This document shows, piece after piece, positions 1 to 7,406 of a DNA stretch of 35,279 nt. The position numbers and the translations under genes were made by a program. The first letter of the stretch is position 1. Every line of letters begins with the position of its first letter. The stretch is taken from contig CAIKAS010000052.1 in NCBI GenBank assembly GCA_903825445.1, forward strand, positions 1 to 35,279, read 5' to 3'. This DNA is from an uncultured Acidobacteriia bacterium (GTDB lineage Bacteria; Acidobacteriota; Terriglobia; Bryobacterales; Bryobacteraceae). A model generated the notes under the pieces. It was not told where the DNA came from. It worked only from the letters and a program-made list of their open reading frames with translations, and did not search any database.

Positions 1-417
1 ATGCGGAACAGCTTCCACGGTGAGGGGTACCGTCACCGGTGGCCGAAACTGCGGCACGTAAGAACCCACGGGTAGCTCCACACGAACTTCCGCGCTGTGA
101 CTCGGGTCAGCATAATATTGCGCAAGGCGGCGACGAACCTCGCCGGCCGCGGAACGGACCACATGATCGGAATTCGTATCGTAGTCAGCGGCACGACCGA
201 ATACCTCCACTCCGATGGTTCGCTCCTTGAGGCACTCTGAATTCCCTTCCAGCGTGGTCGCGACGACAAACCGCAGAAATGCGGGATACCGTTTGCTGGT
301 GCCGAATACGGGACTCCCCAGCAGTCGCTCGAGTTGCCGGTAAGCATCATCCCGGTCCGCCGGTGTGATCGGATATTGCGCAGGCGCAGGAATGCGCACT
401 GGAGTTGTGGTTGACAT
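1..417 (-). CDS. N-terminal part of an Acidobacteriota regulator-like protein, cut by the window edge
   Basis: An open frame of 139 codons starts with ATG at 417 and runs off the left edge, so only the N-terminus is visible. Residues about 24-125 contain LERLLGSPVFGTSKRYPAFL, then LKERTIGVEVFGRAADYDTN and RSAAGEVRRRLAQYY, ending in PVGSYVPQF. I recognise this as the N-terminal domain repeated in many Solibacter and other acidobacterial proteins, where it precedes varied C-terminal parts such as membrane, TPR or enzyme domains. Its function is not established; the basic RSAAGEVRRRL segment could suit DNA binding, but that is inference. No convincing Shine-Dalgarno sequence precedes the ATG. 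An extended -10 element lies about 50 bases upstream (466-474, minus strand). Family assignment is fairly secure; the full product cannot be named because the C-terminus is missing. Confidence 0.8.
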   Translation of the reverse strand, partial: MSTTTPVRIPAPAQYPITPADRDDAYRQLERLLGSPVFGTSKRYPAFLRFVVATTLEGNSECLKERTIGVEVFGRAADYDTNSDHVVRSAAGEVRRRLAQYYADPSHSAEVRVELPVGSYVPQFRPPVTVPLTVEAVPH

Positions 418-465
418 TTGGACCCGCTCGAATCGGGCGATCCCGATCCGCCTATTCGCCAAAGA

Positions 466-474
466 AGTATATCA
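466..474 (-). promoter_or_regulatory. Candidate extended -10 promoter element for the 1-417 gene
   Basis: On the minus strand the sequence TGATATACT combines a TG-n extension with TATACT (466-471), one mismatch from the sigma-70 consensus. It sits about 50 bases before the ATG at 417. No good -35 is visible, which an extended -10 can tolerate. This is a prediction from motif match only. Confidence 0.35.
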
Positions 475-493
475 CGAAAATCGGCGAGAAAAT

Positions 494-518
494 GGCGTCC
501 CGTACCGTCCGGGACGCC
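494..518. repeat. Perfect 9-bp inverted repeat between divergent genes
   Basis: GGCGTCCCG at 494-502 and CGGGACGCC at 510-518 are exact reverse complements around a 7-base loop. The element lies in the 280-bp divergent gap between the minus gene starting at 417 and the plus gene starting at 698, upstream of both. No T-run follows on the plus strand, so a terminator is unlikely; an operator or structured leader is possible. A smaller 6-bp inverted repeat (ATCGGG/CCCGAT, 432-447) lies nearer the 417 start. Confidence 0.4.
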
Positions 519-599
519 CCCGATGAACGGCGCATATTACGTTGATAAAAAAGCCCTTTAACCAGCTGGACAGTCAAATCCTTGCAGTGCCTGTGGCGT

Positions 600-659
600 T
601 GGGTGGACAATACGGTGGAACAGGCGTGGTTGATCAGGTCCAAACTGGCGGTCCACCCA
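600..659 (+). other. Long-range inverted repeat in the presumed leader of the DUF6152 operon
   Basis: TGGGTGGAC at 600-608 pairs exactly with GTCCACCCA at 651-659, enclosing 42 bases. The second arm ends 38 bases before the ATG at 698 and 25 bases before its Shine-Dalgarno sequence AAGGAG (685-690). If transcription begins upstream of 600 this would form a closed stem in the 5' leader. I recognise no known riboswitch class, and a chance repeat is not excluded. Confidence 0.3.
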
Positions 660-697
660 TTGAAAAGAAAAACATCGAAACACCAAGGAGTGCGGCA

Positions 698-1126
698 ATG
701 AAGACATCGGGCATATTCGGGCGAATCCTTTGCGTAGTTTCACTCTGCGGGAGTGCGGCTTACGCGCACCACTCGTTCGCGATGTTTGAAATGTCGAAGA
801 ACGTCACGTATGAGGGCGTAGTCCTCGAATACAACTGGGAAAACCCGCATACTCACATCATCGTAAAAGTGCCTGAGGGTCGCGACAAGGCAACGGTGGG
901 AACCTGGGATGTGGAAGGCGGCGCCGTGAACATTATGTCCAAGCAGGGCTGGAACAGGGCTACGTTTAAGCCCGGCGACCCGATTACGGTAGTGGGTCAT
1001 CCCATGAAAGATGGCTCCAAAGGTGTTTCGCTCTTCTACGTCGTTCTGCCCGGGGGCAAGCGGCTCTATCACGACATTGCGCGTCCCGCCGCGGATGGAT
1101 CGGCTCCGCCGCCGCCGACTAACTGA
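698..1126 (+). CDS. DUF6152 family secreted protein
   Basis: The 142-residue product has a signal peptide ending near residue 23 (...SAAYA), followed at once by HHSFAMF, the usual start of mature DUF6152 proteins. The family core is visible as YEGVVLEYNWENPHTHIIV and then PGDPITVVGHPMKDGSKG. It is expected in the periplasm; the biochemical role of DUF6152 is unknown. I chose the ATG at 698 over in-frame starts back to 542 because AAGGAG lies 7 bases upstream and because it places the signal peptide at the N-terminus. The next gene, a DUF6644 membrane protein, follows after 14 bases and a second after 21 more, so the three probably form one operon. The pairing suggests a membrane-associated function, which is inference. 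Confidence 0.85.
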   Translation: MKTSGIFGRILCVVSLCGSAAYAHHSFAMFEMSKNVTYEGVVLEYNWENPHTHIIVKVPEGRDKATVGTWDVEGGAVNIMSKQGWNRATFKPGDPITVVGHPMKDGSKGVSLFYVVLPGGKRLYHDIARPAADGSAPPPPTN

Positions 1127-1140
1127 CAATAAACCCGTCA

Positions 1141-1629
1141 ATGCCTCTACTTAGCGTCCTGAACTGGCTCCAGCACACGTGGTGGGCTGTGGGGATTAAA
1201 GAATCGAACTTCGTGTTTCCGGTGATTGAGGGGAGCCATATTCTGTCCCTCTCCTTCTCAGTGGGTATGGTCATGGTCCTCGATATGCGGCTTCTCCGGC
1301 TCTCATTTCGCAGCCAAACGGTGTCGATGATGATGGGACAACTCATGCCTTGGACCGTGACTGGCTTTGCCGTCATGTTTATAACCGGAATGTTGTTGTT
1401 TTCCGCTCAGGCGGTGAAAGTATATGGCAATACGTTTTTCCGGATCAAAATGATCCTCATGGTACTGGCTGGCGTGAACGCCCTTTACTACCAGCTCAGA
1501 TATTATCCGAAGATGGCGGAATGGGAAGGGGGCAGTACTCCTTTGGGTGTCCGGATCGTCGCAGTGTTGTCGCTGCTTTTCTGGATTGGGGTAATCGCCT
1601 GCGGCCGCACCATGGCCTACGAGTTGTAA
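1141..1629 (+). CDS. DUF6644-type integral membrane protein (copy 1)
   Basis: A 162-residue protein that is mostly hydrophobic, with about four membrane segments (roughly residues 25-50, 70-90, 100-118 and 135-155). It matches what I know of DUF6644: an early helix with GSHILSLSFSVG followed by LDMRLLRLSF, a central PWTVTGFAVMFITG, an FFRIKM turn, and a C-terminal LSLLFWIGVIACGRTMAY. The histidine in the first helix and the final W-x(5)-CG motif recur in the three other copies in this locus. No function is known; the shared histidine could bind haem or metal, but nothing here proves it. It lies 14 bases after the DUF6152 gene. No clear Shine-Dalgarno sequence precedes the ATG, consistent with translation coupled to the upstream gene. 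Confidence 0.8.
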   Translation: MPLLSVLNWLQHTWWAVGIKESNFVFPVIEGSHILSLSFSVGMVMVLDMRLLRLSFRSQTVSMMMGQLMPWTVTGFAVMFITGMLLFSAQAVKVYGNTFFRIKMILMVLAGVNALYYQLRYYPKMAEWEGGSTPLGVRIVAVLSLLFWIGVIACGRTMAYEL

Positions 1630-1650
1630 GAAGAGCCCGGCCGATCTGCC

Positions 1651-2139
1651 ATGCTTCATACCCTCATTCAACGCTTCGTCCAGTGGTGTTACTACTCGAA
1701 AGACTACGCATTTATTCGGGACACGCCGTATGGCGTTCCGTTGGTGCAGTCACTCCATCTGACCGGAATTACATTGCTGCTGGGTACGACGCTGATCCTG
1801 AATATCAGGCTTCTGGGGTTCGGCTTTCGGAAACTGTCTCTTCCATTTCTGGCGGAACAGCTTTGGCCGTGGACCAAGGCCGGCATGGCGTTGACGATCG
1901 CATCGGGCATTATGGTGTTTTTGCCGGATCCTACGCGCTATGCCCACAACGGCCCGATTCGCCTCAAGATGCTGCTGCTCTGCGTGGCGCTTTTATACCA
2001 GTTCGCAGTATTCGGGAGGGTAATCCGATCGGCGCCTGAGACCAGGCCACGAATGCGAAACGTGGCGGTGAGCGCATGCTCACTGTGTTTGTGGTTTGGC
2101 GTCGGCTGGTGCGGTCGCGCCATCGCGTTCTTCCAGTAG
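1651..2139 (+). CDS. DUF6644-type integral membrane protein (copy 2)
   Basis: A 162-residue, four-helix membrane protein homologous to the preceding gene. Shared marks are VQSLHLTGITLLLGTTLILN then RLLGFGFRK, a central LWPWTKAGMALTIASGI, an IRLKMLLL turn, and a closing LCLWFGVGWCGRAIAF. The early-helix histidine and the W-x(5)-CG ending are both present. It is the last gene of the plus-strand unit and ends 12 bases from the end of the convergent copy 3, so the two operons meet tail to tail with no terminator that I can see between them. Function unknown. The homology among the four copies is visible directly; the DUF6644 name is from recall. Confidence 0.8.
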   Translation: MLHTLIQRFVQWCYYSKDYAFIRDTPYGVPLVQSLHLTGITLLLGTTLILNIRLLGFGFRKLSLPFLAEQLWPWTKAGMALTIASGIMVFLPDPTRYAHNGPIRLKMLLLCVALLYQFAVFGRVIRSAPETRPRMRNVAVSACSLCLWFGVGWCGRAIAFFQ

Positions 2140-2151
2140 CGACCAGCCGGT

Positions 2152-2688
2152 TTAGACCAGGTGAGCCAGTTTCGCGAAAAGGCGGGCAATCGCGTTCGGA
2201 TCGTCATAGTAAGCGATCCAGCGCCCGCAGATGACAATACTCAGCCAAAGAAGCAGTGAAGTGGCCCCGGCAAGTTTCGCCTTCATCGGCAACTTAGGTT
2301 GCTCATCAAGACGAGCGTTGTAATACACACTGCGATGAAAGATCAATCCGTGAATCCCTGTCAACAGCAACAATGAGAGCTTGAGCTGGAAGTAAGGATT
2401 TGGGTAGTACTTATCCAGATGTGAACCCGCCAACAGAATGCCGCAACCAATCATGACGACGAAGCCGATGCGCTTCCAAAGCCGGGTGGATTCAATTACT
2501 ACGAAAGCCGGCGTGTTTTTGAGCGCGAGCCCCAGCAGCCGCAGGTTAGTCATCAGAATCATTCCGCCGAATATTGCGATACACGAAAGATGTGTCGCCA
2601 GAACCGTGGGATAAAACAACTCCGACTGGCGAACGGCCGTAAACAGGCCACTGGTCTGAATAGAATGGCTGAGTGTCGCGACAGACAT
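2152..2688 (-). CDS. DUF6644-type integral membrane protein (copy 3)
   Basis: A 178-residue membrane protein with the same plan as the other DUF6644 copies. It has LATHLSCIAIFGGMILMTN followed by LRLLGLALK, a central LWKRIGFVVMIGCGILLAG, YFQLKLSLLLLTGIHGL, and the closing SLLLWLSIVICGRWIAYYD. A hydrophilic tail of about 15 residues follows, longer than in the other copies. The ATG at 2688 is supported by GAGG five bases upstream; this Shine-Dalgarno sequence begins within the stop codon of copy 4, so the pair is probably translationally coupled. It is the last gene of a five-gene minus-strand unit running 5979 to 2152. Confidence 0.8.
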   Translation of the reverse strand: MSVATLSHSIQTSGLFTAVRQSELFYPTVLATHLSCIAIFGGMILMTNLRLLGLALKNTPAFVVIESTRLWKRIGFVVMIGCGILLAGSHLDKYYPNPYFQLKLSLLLLTGIHGLIFHRSVYYNARLDEQPKLPMKAKLAGATSLLLWLSIVICGRWIAYYDDPNAIARLFAKLAHLV

Positions 2689-2694
2689 AGAACC

Positions 2695-3153
2695 TCAATA
2701 CCCGCCTGCGGTGAACGCAAAGAAAAGACCGCAGAAAATCACGCCGATCCAGATGGCCAGCGATATTGCCCCGACGGCTTTGGAAACTATTGGCGACGTC
2801 CCACTCCGGGCCACTTTTCGATGGATCGTGTAATTGAAAACGATCCCCGTCAGCAGCAACCACATCTTGATTCGGAAAGTCGGACTGTAGTAATAGCGCA
2901 GGGGATCGGATGAAAACAGCGCCAGCCCCGCCGTGATCACGAGGGTCAGGCCGGCCAGCGTCCAAATCTCCGTCGCCCGCAATAGCTGAGCCGGACTGCG
3001 ACCCCGGATGCCTGAACCCAGCAAACTCATATCCACAATCGCAATAGTCCCAATGGAAAGCGCGAGGGAAGCGATGTGCGTGCACTCCATTGCCGCGAAC
3101 AGCCATTCAATGGTGTTCATCGGATTGGTGGCAGTATCGTAGGGCTGTATCAC
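2695..3153 (-). CDS. DUF6644-type integral membrane protein (copy 4)
   Basis: A 152-residue membrane protein with MECTHIASLALSIGTIAIVD then MSLLG, a central AGLTLVITAGLALFS, FRIKMWLLLTGIVFN and the closing SLAIWIGVIFCGLFFAF. The early-helix histidine is kept, but the usual CGR near the C-terminus is CGL, so the arginine is lost in this copy. The GTG at 3153 overlaps the TGA of the upstream isomerase-like gene, typical of coupled translation. An in-frame ATG at 3120 would remove 11 non-conserved residues and is an equally plausible start. It sits between the isomerase-like gene and copy 3, six bases from the latter. Confidence 0.8.
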   Translation of the reverse strand: MIQPYDTATNPMNTIEWLFAAMECTHIASLALSIGTIAIVDMSLLGSGIRGRSPAQLLRATEIWTLAGLTLVITAGLALFSSDPLRYYYSPTFRIKMWLLLTGIVFNYTIHRKVARSGTSPIVSKAVGAISLAIWIGVIFCGLFFAFTAGGY

Positions 3154-4103
3154 GAATCCAGCACGCGCTCCATCCAGTCGATTTGCCTGCGCGTCTCTTC
3201 TACGGCACTAAAACCTGGAGTCGTGTAACTCCTCTCCAGAATGAAAGCGATTGGATAGTGCTTGTCCCTGGCCGCCCGCAGCATGTCATAGATCCGCAGG
3301 ACGCCTTCGCCGAGTTCCGTGGCCGGGCCACCCCCGAGAGCGCGCACGTCTTTGACATGTATATGACTGATGCGGTCGTGGTGTTCCGTGAAGTACTTCA
3401 TCGGGTCGTTTCCGCCATCGGCATAATGCCCCAGATCCAGGTTGACCATGAAGTACTTCGACATGGCCAGCAGCCTGGCGAGACTTTCCGGCGAGGCAAC
3501 TTCGTTGGGGTCATTCACCAGCGCGTGAGTATGCCAGGCGGGCATGATCCGATACTTTTCAGCATAAGCCGCAATTCGCGGCCCCGCCGAGACCCGGCTC
3601 TGATTGGTGCAGAAACGATCCACTCCGAGAGCCTGCATTTGTTTGAACACAGCCTCGATTTCGGGCTCCGTGAAATCGTCGCCTATCGTCATCACGAAGG
3701 AATATAAATTCAGTCCGGCAGCGTCGAACTTCCGGCGAATCTCCCGGAAACGGTCCAGCGGTCCGTTGATCCTCCATTCGCGCAGGGCGTCGCGGGACTT
3801 TTGATACTCGGGAGTGACGGTGGCCGGCGCCTGGCCGCCGATACCGCCTCCTGTCACGCGGGGTTCCAGCGGGGTGTTGACCAGTTCCACCGTCCCCACC
3901 TTTGCCGCGATGGACTGTTCGATAATCAGGTCGACCACATCCTGCCCGGGCGCGGGATTGGCCGGCCCCAGAGATCCGGTAATCGCTCCGATCTTCACGC
4001 TCCTGTAAACTGCATCTTCACTCGCGCCCCGCAGGCCGGAAGCAGTAAGTGCCGTTGCGGCGAGATACTTCCCGAGTTCGCGTCTTGAGTAAATGGCTCG
4101 CAC
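3150..4103 (-). CDS. Tat-exported sugar phosphate isomerase/epimerase-like TIM-barrel protein
   Basis: A 317-residue protein of the xylose isomerase-like/AP endonuclease 2 superfamily. The N-terminus carries a twin-arginine signal (SRRELGKYLAATALTASGL, from about residue 6), implying folded export. Barrel motifs with the metal-ligand pattern of the family follow: SFVMTIGDD, AWHTHALVND, VNLDLGHYADGG, SHIHVKD and FILERS, whose E, H and D residues could bind a divalent metal. The substrate cannot be read from sequence; characterised relatives act on sugars, inositols or hydroxypyruvate. I chose the GTG at 4103, one base after the upstream stop codon, because the open frame before it reads through the preceding gene and shows no conservation. 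It lies between two secreted RG-rich proteins upstream and two DUF6644 genes downstream. Confidence 0.8.
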   Translation of the reverse strand: MRAIYSRRELGKYLAATALTASGLRGASEDAVYRSVKIGAITGSLGPANPAPGQDVVDLIIEQSIAAKVGTVELVNTPLEPRVTGGGIGGQAPATVTPEYQKSRDALREWRINGPLDRFREIRRKFDAAGLNLYSFVMTIGDDFTEPEIEAVFKQMQALGVDRFCTNQSRVSAGPRIAAYAEKYRIMPAWHTHALVNDPNEVASPESLARLLAMSKYFMVNLDLGHYADGGNDPMKYFTEHHDRISHIHVKDVRALGGGPATELGEGVLRIYDMLRAARDKHYPIAFILERSYTTPGFSAVEETRRQIDWMERVLDS

Positions 4104-4104
4104 G

Positions 4105-4980
4105 TTATTTTTGCTCGGGCGGAACGATCGACTGGTTCCACAGCGGGTCAGTCGCGTCACAGAATGTCTCAAGCGCATAGGAACCCGGTTCCATGCGGTC
4201 AAAAGTGTACTCGTAAGTGTGGGGCTTCTTGTAGATCTTCGGATCGATCCACTCGAATTTAATCACCAGGTGTTTTCCGTCGGAAGAGGGGATATAACGC
4301 TGGATGACCCGTGTCTCCGCCGTTCGGTAGCCCCCCGCGGTAACCGATCCCGACGTCATGTCACCCGTCTCCACGACAAGAGTGCCGTCCGCTTCGATAT
4401 GCCCAACGGAATATCCGGAACTCGACGGCGGTCGCACGGAGGCGTCCGGAATTGCGCGGCCGTCCAGATAGATTCGGCGAGAGCCATTGCGTTCCTGAAC
4501 AACCAGAGCTTCCTGTTTACCCAACACCATGTGGAAGCCCTCCGAATCGTACTCCATGGTGAGTTGTCCACCGCCATTGAACGCACACGAACCCTGCCGT
4601 ACGATATAGGCGACTCCCACCGCATGAGGCGTCGTATCGGCAGCTTGTGCTCCTCCAGGCCCACCCGCGCCACCCCGACCGCCTCCGCGCCCACCACGTC
4701 CGCCAGACTGCATCAGCGCCGCACCTTCCGGGGTTAGTGAGGCAGGCGTAAAGGTCTTCGTCAGGGCATCCCAACTGCCGGAACCGATTGGATCCGTACG
4801 CACCCAGTCGCCTTCCACGGTGGGGGGAGCAGGCGCCGCTTGTCCACGTCCACCGCCCCGCCCCTGCCCGGCGTCTGGCTGTTGCGCGGGCAACAGTACC
4901 GTCAGGAAAACCCCGATCAGAACGAGCCTGGCAGTCACTACGGCCATGCCACGTTCCGTATATCTCAATTTATTCGACAT
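4105..4980 (-). CDS. Secreted RG-rich protein, paralogue of the next upstream gene
   Basis: A 291-residue exported protein. A signal peptide covers about residues 12-32 (ARLVLIGVFLTVLLPAQQ), followed by an arginine/glycine-rich stretch (GQGRGGGRGQ) and a second one near residues 92-108. The C-terminal half has GHIEADGTLVVETGDM, RVIQRY and FEWIDPKIYKKPHTYEYTF. The last motif matches TFTWTDPKVFRTPHTYEYRY in the 5014-5979 product, so the two are paralogues. The wider family is common in Acidobacteriota as secreted proteins of unknown function with a W-E-G-D/E-T-L-V-V-D motif. GGAG lies about eight bases before the ATG at 4980, supporting this start. It is 33 bases from the upstream gene and ends one base before the isomerase start, so cotranscription is likely. 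Confidence 0.75.
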   Translation of the reverse strand: MSNKLRYTERGMAVVTARLVLIGVFLTVLLPAQQPDAGQGRGGGRGQAAPAPPTVEGDWVRTDPIGSGSWDALTKTFTPASLTPEGAALMQSGGRGGRGGGRGGAGGPGGAQAADTTPHAVGVAYIVRQGSCAFNGGGQLTMEYDSEGFHMVLGKQEALVVQERNGSRRIYLDGRAIPDASVRPPSSSGYSVGHIEADGTLVVETGDMTSGSVTAGGYRTAETRVIQRYIPSSDGKHLVIKFEWIDPKIYKKPHTYEYTFDRMEPGSYALETFCDATDPLWNQSIVPPEQK

Positions 4981-5013
4981 AGGCGATCTCCAGTCCTTAT
5001 TTCCGCTTCAGGT

Positions 5014-5979
5014 TTACTTCGCTGCCGATTTGGCGGGTGCGGTCGCCGTTCTGCTGCCGGCCTGGCCCCCCGACGCGGCACCGGCTCCTGCCGAACGTCG
5101 GGCCGCCGCTGTCTTCGCAGCCGCAGCCGCCTTTGCCGCTGCCTTTGCTTCAATGGACGCCGCCTCCGCTGCGGCCTTTTGCGCCGGAGTGAAGGCGCGC
5201 TCGATGAACTCGGTGCGCTCCGCGTCAAAAGGATCGCAGGGTATCCCCATGCGCGGTTCATAGCCTGCCGCTGCCTTCGTATAGCGGTACTCGTAGGTAT
5301 GCGGTGTCCGAAAGACCTTCGGGTCCGTCCAGGTGAAAGTTACGGACAGCACGGTCCCGTTCTTCAGCAGTTTGTAGCGTTCGACCAGATGCGACTTCTC
5401 GGTGCGAAACCCGCCACCCGGGATCAGCATCCTGCCGTCTTTCGGATGGAAGCCGATGGTGTCGACAATCAGCGTTTCACCTTCCCAATGTGCGATGGAA
5501 TCTCCCATCGACGCCGGATCGAAAATGTTGGGGTCAATGTGGGGCCGGTTGAAGTAAAGATGGCGCGGCGACGCGTTGGCCTCGGGAGCAATCAGGATTT
5601 CCCATTTGCCCTGCTGGATATCGAGGGGGCGTCCATTGTCCATGACGGCGGGCAAGCCGAGAGGCCGACACCATCGCAACGACACCGCGTCCTCCAGCGC
5701 CATCTTATCTAAGACGGCTTTCGTGACTCCCGGCGCCAGGTCAGCGGCCGGAATGCTCTTGTCTTCGGGTCCGAGTTCCCAGTATCCGGACAAATCGTGG
5801 GGATCGAATGCAGTGGCTCTGGCATTGGCCATACCGCCACCCCGGCCGCCGGAACCTCCTGACGCGCCAGCGGCACCTCGTCCGCCGCGGCCTGCTCCGC
5901 CCTGCGCCACGATGATCGCCGCGGCAGCTACACCTACCAGGGAGACCCTTATGGCGCGCCCCTCTAACCAAGCTCTCAT
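5014..5979 (-). CDS. Secreted RG-rich protein with alanine/lysine-rich tail
   Basis: A 321-residue exported protein. The start at ATG 5979 is preferred to GTG 5991 because AAGGTGG lies eight bases upstream and the GTG is part of that sequence. After the signal peptide (about residues 11-26) comes GAGRGGRGAAGASGGSGGRG. The core has GDSIAHWEGETLIVDTIGF, HLVERYKLL and TFTWTDPKVFRTPHTYEYRY, placing it in the acidobacterial secreted family with the HWEGxTLxVD motif; function unknown. The last 60 or so residues are almost all Ala, Lys, Arg, Gly and Ser, a histone H1-like tail that is odd for an exported protein. First gene of the five-gene minus unit. The 239 bases upstream, to 6218, hold no gene that I can see. 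Confidence 0.75.
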   Translation of the reverse strand: MRAWLEGRAIRVSLVGVAAAAIIVAQGGAGRGGRGAAGASGGSGGRGGGMANARATAFDPHDLSGYWELGPEDKSIPAADLAPGVTKAVLDKMALEDAVSLRWCRPLGLPAVMDNGRPLDIQQGKWEILIAPEANASPRHLYFNRPHIDPNIFDPASMGDSIAHWEGETLIVDTIGFHPKDGRMLIPGGGFRTEKSHLVERYKLLKNGTVLSVTFTWTDPKVFRTPHTYEYRYTKAAAGYEPRMGIPCDPFDAERTEFIERAFTPAQKAAAEAASIEAKAAAKAAAAAKTAAARRSAGAGAASGGQAGSRTATAPAKSAAK

Positions 5980-6218
5980 GAGTTTTCCCACCTTATTCCA
6001 CGGTCAAGAAGACCTGATTCCAAAAGCGGCGGTGTTACCGACCGCGGGTGCGTTGTCTGCACTATTTTCCGCGCAAGTATCCGCAGGTGCAAGCTTTGGA
6101 CCGTCTCACATATTAAAGCGTTTTGTTTCAGTGGCTTGTCTAATATGCTTATCCCAGTCCCTGACCGTCCTGGTCTCTCGGCGGAAGCAGCCAGATGCCC
6201 AACGGGCACCGCGAAAGA

Positions 6219-7352
6219 TTAGTTTCCGATTTGCGCGCGCGCCAGTCGCCCCCACTTGCCTGCGCGCTGCTGCACGTAACGCGGGGCGAGGTCGACGGCT
6301 TCCACGGCGCGCGTGTAAGCCGCTTTCGCCTCCGCCGCGAGGCCCAGACCTTCGAGTGATTGTCCGTAGTAGTAGAGGCCTTCCGCATCATAAGGACGGC
6401 GTTCGAGGAAGCGTTCCAGTTCCGTGCGGGCGTCGCCATACTGTTTTGCTGCCAGATATAGGGCGCCGAGTTCACGCAGGATCTCGTTCTGCGCGTGCTT
6501 TTCATCCTGATTCACCACCGCCTGGAAATAGCCGAGCGCATCTTTCAGCCTTCCCTGCTCCCGAGCGATGCGGCCGAGTTGAAATTGCGCGTCGGCGTGG
6601 GTGGGATCGATCGCGACGGAGTTCTGAAACCGCCGGATCGCTTCAGCGTATTGGCGGCGCTGCTGATAGATCAGCCCTAACTGATACTGGGCTTCCCCAT
6701 CGTGCGGATTGATGGCGGCGGCTTCCAGATTGCGCGTGTAATTCTGGCGGCTGCGCAGGCCGTCGCCGAGGCTGCCGAACTCTCCACGGAGATAGTAGAA
6801 AGCATAGAAAAGGAAGAAGGGCGAGGCGAGCCAGCTCAGAAGGTACCGTAAGGGTCCCCACAGGAACCAGGCGGCAGCGAGCGAAAGCCAGGACAACGCA
6901 ACTACCGCAATGGACGCGCCGTTGCCTGCGCCAAACACCGTGCGAACGGCGAAGAATACAAGGAACGCGAAATAGAGATACGCGACTGCGACTGCCGCGA
7001 GAAAGAGTTCCGGGCGGAACCAGACGATTGCCAGCAGGGGCAAATTCGCAACTGTCCAGGCGGCCGCGACACAGGTCAGCACCGGTGAGTAGTCGCGTCG
7101 AAAGGCCGTTTGGATGCCTCCGCCGAGATGGCCGACCAGACCGCCGACGATCAGGATTCCCGGCACGTAGAAGACGGCGAGCACCAGCAACGGCATGTAG
7201 AACGACAGGCTGGGAATAGACCGGCCGAGCAGGAATGAGACCGCCAGTGCGGCGAGGCTGGAGAACAGGAGACTGCCACCATCGAGGATCTCGCTCATGG
7301 CTGCGCCCGGCTGCACGTAGAGGCGCAGAATTCGATTTAGATTCGCGATCAA
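6219..7352 (-). CDS. Yip1-like membrane domain fused to TPR repeats
   Basis: A 377-residue protein. The N-terminal part, about residues 5-195, starts like Yip1-family proteins (RLYVQPGAAMSEIL) and has about five membrane segments. The C-terminal half, about residues 205-370, is a chain of TPR repeats, seen in AQYQLGLIYQQRRQYAEAIR, AQFQLGRIAREQGRLKDALG and GLYYYGQSLEGLGLAAEAKA, for protein contacts, probably on one face of the membrane. No enzymatic motif is visible. I use the TTG at 7352 because the in-frame stop lies just upstream and the conserved RLYVQPG would be lost from the ATG at 7298; the start is uncertain. It is divergent from the PSD1 cytochrome gene with 93 bases between them. Confidence 0.75.
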   Translation of the reverse strand: MIANLNRILRLYVQPGAAMSEILDGGSLLFSSLAALAVSFLLGRSIPSLSFYMPLLVLAVFYVPGILIVGGLVGHLGGGIQTAFRRDYSPVLTCVAAAWTVANLPLLAIVWFRPELFLAAVAVAYLYFAFLVFFAVRTVFGAGNGASIAVVALSWLSLAAAWFLWGPLRYLLSWLASPFFLFYAFYYLRGEFGSLGDGLRSRQNYTRNLEAAAINPHDGEAQYQLGLIYQQRRQYAEAIRRFQNSVAIDPTHADAQFQLGRIAREQGRLKDALGYFQAVVNQDEKHAQNEILRELGALYLAAKQYGDARTELERFLERRPYDAEGLYYYGQSLEGLGLAAEAKAAYTRAVEAVDLAPRYVQQRAGKWGRLARAQIGN

Positions 7353-7406
7353 CAGAATGAAGAATAGCAGTTACACAAGCCCAGGGTGAAGGGTTCGCTT
7401 TTCCTG

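Noticed and set aside
1350..2039. 229-codon plus-strand open frame bridging DUF6644 copies 1 and 2
   Set aside because: It lies out of frame with two clear membrane-protein genes and lacks hydrophobic segments or family motifs.
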